Shown here one piece after another: positions 61,215 through 64,000 of a stretch of 64,000 nt of DNA; the stretch's first letter is position 1; every line of letters starts with the position of its first letter. A program made the position numbers and the translations under genes. The notes below the pieces were generated by a model. The model searched no databases, had not been told where the DNA came from, and saw nothing but the letters and a program-made list of their open reading frames with translations. The DNA is from Winogradskyella marincola (GTDB lineage Bacteria > Bacteroidota > Bacteroidia > Flavobacteriales > Flavobacteriaceae), in NCBI RefSeq assembly GCF_029624125.1, contig NZ_JARSBN010000008.1, forward strand, positions 115,801 through 179,800, in the 5' to 3' direction.

Positions 61215-64000
61215 ATGAAGTATTTATTAACTTTAATAACAGTAGTATTTTCATCGGTATTGATTGCGCAAGATGTTAATATGCAGAATGGAACCGTAAG
61301 TCAGTGTGGAGGGGTTTTTTATGATTCTGGAGGTGAGCTAGGAAATTATGGAAATGATGAAAGTTTTGTAATAACTATATGTCCTGAAAATCCAGGTCAA
61401 AAAGTTCAAATAGACTTTACTGAATTTAATACTCAGTTAAATGCAGACGTAATGACTATATATAATGGTGATTCTACAGCTGCAGATGCCTTTGGCCAAT
61501 ATTCTGGAGTAGCTTCGCCTGGTTTGGCTGTCGCTACAGAAGATAATGCTAGTGGTTGTTTAACTATACAATTTGTTTCTAATGACTCAGCCAGTGGAAG
61601 TGGTTGGGTAGCAGATATATCTTGTCTAACTCCTTGTCAGACAATAAATTCTCAGATCGATTCAGCTTCGCCAGCACCAAATGACGATGGTTACATAAGA
61701 GTTTGTCTGTTTGAAGAGATTACACTAAATGGTAGTGGTGATTTTGAAGTAGATGGTACAGGAGCTACATATGAATGGGATTTAGGTGATGGTAATACTG
61801 CTACAGGTCAAACCGCAGTTTTTTCTTATTCAGAGCCAGGTGTATACATTGTTAACCTTAATATAAGGGATGCTAATACTTCGGTAGATCCTGATGGTTG
61901 TTCAAATAATAATTTAATAAATCAAGTTGTCCAAGTAGCTACAGAGCCAGACTTTACAGGGACAGGTGCCGCTAATACAACGTTATGTTATGGTGAGAGT
62001 ACAGATATTACAGGTGTTGTAAACGCTGTTGATTTTATTAATGACTGTACACCTCCAGTAAGTGGTGTTACTTTCTTACCAGATGGTAATGGTGCTTTTT
62101 ATGAAACATGTGTTTCTGTAGATTGTTATGATTCTGGAGAAGTGCTTAATGATGTCAATCAAATTGTAAGCATTTGTCTTAATATGGAGCATTCATATTT
62201 AGGAGATTTAGATATCGTAATAACAAGTCCTAATGGTCAATCTGCAACCCTAAAAGATTACCCTGGTGGTGGTGGTACATTTTTAGGAGCTCCTATAGAT
62301 AATGATGGTAACCTTGATCCTGGTACAGGCGCTGATTATTGTTTTTCAATGTCTGGAACAGTTGAATTAGTTAATGGTCCTACCGAGAATTTAGGTACAG
62401 GTAATGCAATAAGTCCAGGTACATATCTTCCTGAAGAATCTTTTGCATCTCTTTTAGGTAGCCCTTTAAATGGTGATTGGTGTATTCAAATTACAGATAA
62501 CTTAGGGTCTGATAATGGTTTTATATTTTCTTGGGGAATTGAGTTTGATCCTAATCTTCAACCTCCAGAATTATCGTTTACACCAGTAATAACCTCAGAA
62601 GCGTGGGATGCTGATCCTACAATAACTAATAACACAGGAAGTGTTATTACTGTATCTCCACCAGATGAAGGAGTGTATTGTTATACTTATAGAGTAACTG
62701 ATGATTTTGGTTGCGAATACACTGAGGTAGTTTGTATAAATGTATTGCCAGAAATAATTACTGAAGATCCTAATGATTTATTTGTTTGTGATACAGGTAA
62801 CCCTCCATATATTTTTGACTTAGGAACAAATACACCAGTTGTATTGGCAAGTGCACCAAACCCAGATGATTTGGTGGTTACTTACCATAACTCTCAGGAC
62901 GATGCGGACACAGATACAGCAGCAATAACAGATATAAACTCTTACTCTGGAACCGATGGTGAGATAATTTTTATTAGAGTTGAATATCTTGATTCTGATT
63001 GTTACGAAGTGTTACCGTTTGCTTTAAACGTTTCTGGACAACCAGATATTAATCCTGTTCTTGATATAGAATTATGTGATGATCTTTCTAATGATGGAGT
63101 AGAGGAGTTTGATTTAAGTGCTCAAACTTTAGGTATTTTAGGAACTCAGTCAGATGAAGAATTTAATGTTACTTACCACTTAAGTTTTGAAGACGCAGAT
63201 GAAGGTACAGGTGTTTTACCAAATTTATATACTAATGTAAACAACCCAGAGCCAATCTATGTTAGAGTTGAAAGTGTTGGTGATTCAGATTGTTACAACG
63301 CTTCAGTAGATCCTGTTTTCAGTTTAATTGTTAACCCAAGAGCCGTTGCATACCAACCAGACAATATGGTAACCTGTGACGATCCTAGTAATGATGGTTT
63401 TGCTGAATTTGATTTAATTTCTCAGGAAGATGATATTTTAGATGGTCAAGACCCAGCGATTTATGATGTTTCTTTTCATCTAACTCAAGATGAAGCTAAC
63501 TTTAACACAGGAGCTTTACCTACAAACTACACTAATGTTTCTAATCCTCAAACAATATTTGTAAGAGTACAAGATCCAGCTTATCCAGATTGTTATGATA
63601 CCACTTCTTTTGACCTGGTTGTTAATCCATTGCCAGAGGTTGTTCCTGTAACTCCACTTCAAGTTTGTGATGGAGAGGTAACAGATGGTTTTGCTTCATT
63701 TAATATGTCAACAAAAGTTGATGAGATTTTAAATGGTCAAACTGGTATTGAAGTTTCATTTCATGAAACACCAGAGGGTGCAGATGCAGATACAGAAGAG
63801 ATATTTGACGGTTATGTAAATACAACGCCAAACGGTCAAATTATTCATGTACGTCTAGAGAATACAACAACTAACTGTTATATTGTAAGTTCTTTAACCC
63901 TAGAAGTATTAGGTAATCCAACGGCAAATGCACCTATAGCTTTAGAGGAGTGTGATGACGATACCGATGGTTTTACGGTATTTACATTAAGCGATCGCGA
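61215..64000 (+). CDS. Giant multidomain repeat adhesin, likely T9SS substrate (3' end outside window)
   Basis: The frame is open to the window edge: 928 codons visible, no stop. Signal peptide 1-18 (VFSSVLIAQ). A CUB domain at about 31-137 (C31 to C137), a PKD domain about 145-240 (TYEWDLGDGNTATGQTAVFSY), a proprotein-convertase P-domain about 310-445 (DLDIVITSPNGQSATLKD, GDWCIQITDNLGSDNGFIFSW), an Ig-like unit, and from about 513 onward ~97-residue repeats: four complete and a fifth begun, each of the type CDDxxNDGFxxFDL ... ILxGQ ... VSFHxT ... NPQTIFVRV ... CY. Such proteins in flavobacteria usually end in a type B T9SS sorting domain, not visible here. The start is the ATG at 61215. Confidence 0.85.
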   Translation, partial: MKYLLTLITVVFSSVLIAQDVNMQNGTVSQCGGVFYDSGGELGNYGNDESFVITICPENPGQKVQIDFTEFNTQLNADVMTIYNGDSTAADAFGQYSGVASPGLAVATEDNASGCLTIQFVSNDSASGSGWVADISCLTPCQTINSQIDSASPAPNDDGYIRVCLFEEITLNGSGDFEVDGTGATYEWDLGDGNTATGQTAVFSYSEPGVYIVNLNIRDANTSVDPDGCSNNNLINQVVQVATEPDFTGTGAANTTLCYGESTDITGVVNAVDFINDCTPPVSGVTFLPDGNGAFYETCVSVDCYDSGEVLNDVNQIVSICLNMEHSYLGDLDIVITSPNGQSATLKDYPGGGGTFLGAPIDNDGNLDPGTGADYCFSMSGTVELVNGPTENLGTGNAISPGTYLPEESFASLLGSPLNGDWCIQITDNLGSDNGFIFSWGIEFDPNLQPPELSFTPVITSEAWDADPTITNNTGSVITVSPPDEGVYCYTYRVTDDFGCEYTEVVCINVLPEIITEDPNDLFVCDTGNPPYIFDLGTNTPVVLASAPNPDDLVVTYHNSQDDADTDTAAITDINSYSGTDGEIIFIRVEYLDSDCYEVLPFALNVSGQPDINPVLDIELCDDLSNDGVEEFDLSAQTLGILGTQSDEEFNVTYHLSFEDADEGTGVLPNLYTNVNNPEPIYVRVESVGDSDCYNASVDPVFSLIVNPRAVAYQPDNMVTCDDPSNDGFAEFDLISQEDDILDGQDPAIYDVSFHLTQDEANFNTGALPTNYTNVSNPQTIFVRVQDPAYPDCYDTTSFDLVVNPLPEVVPVTPLQVCDGEVTDGFASFNMSTKVDEILNGQTGIEVSFHETPEGADADTEEIFDGYVNTTPNGQIIHVRLENTTTNCYIVSSLTLEVLGNPTANAPIALEECDDDTDGFTVFTLSDR

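Noticed and set aside
61960..64000. CRISPR-like repetition in the adhesin gene
   Set aside because: The repetition is at the protein level (about 97 residues per unit) with diverged DNA and an open frame, not short identical direct repeats with spacers.

Overview
The window is a stretch of chromosome from a low-GC member of the Bacteroidota, almost certainly a Flavobacteriaceae. The evidence is taxonomic in flavour but consistent: a fused SecDF, TPR-type sensor kinase, FecR/TonB-dependent receptor loci, DUF2911, DUF6588 and YfiT/DinB proteins, signal peptides ending in the flavobacterial 'AQ' style, a CHU/gliding-type repeat adhesin, scarce Shine-Dalgarno sequences, and promoters of the Bacteroidota type (TTG, 17-23 nt, TAnnTTTG). 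No rRNA, tRNA, CRISPR array, insertion sequence or prophage was found.

Layout. 1-3597: end of enolase, citrate synthase and a pentein-fold amidinotransferase/deiminase. 3598-8413 (minus): rsfS, ftsH, then LUD protein, cdsA, psd and an acyl-CoA-binding protein, i.e. protein quality control followed by a phospholipid-synthesis operon. 8509-19955: housekeeping enzymes (birA, pyrE, NUDIX, rhomboid, M14 peptidase, ctlX-type pentein, a TPR histidine kinase, argS). 20062-28085: first ECF sigma/FecR/TonB-receptor locus with a divergent acidic repeat lipoprotein. 28270-42361: ffh, folD, rluF, a secreted acetolactate-decarboxylase-like lipoprotein, hydrolases, a HerA-like ATPase, queE with a NUMOD/HNH gene, asnB and gyrB. 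42431-50299: an outer-membrane barrel, an archaemetzincin-like lipoprotein protease and a second, paralogous sigma/FecR/receptor/acidic-lipoprotein locus. 50436-60544: mdh, secDF, lgt, yidD, cysS, folE. 60740-64000: a small exported protein and the first 928 codons of a very large repeat adhesin.

The most interesting system is the duplicated module at 21928-28085 and 43913-49196. In both copies a lipoprotein with four tandem ~40-residue acidic repeats is divergently placed next to an ECF sigma factor, a FecR-like anti-sigma factor and a TonB-dependent receptor. In each copy a bipartite promoter-like motif occurs twice with identical spacing: once before fecR and once before the lipoprotein gene. 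The motif differs between the two copies (GGGTA-N15-GTCTTA in locus 2, GGTAGGA-N16-TGTTnTAT in locus 1), which suggests that each sigma factor switches on its own receptor and its own surface lipoprotein. The ligand is unknown.

Other points of note: a decayed duplicate of the yidD 3' end; four genes whose -7 promoter element lies only 4-6 nt before the start codon (likely leaderless mRNAs); a hairpin in the gyrB leader; and an intergenic array of degenerate 8-bp repeats next to pyrE.
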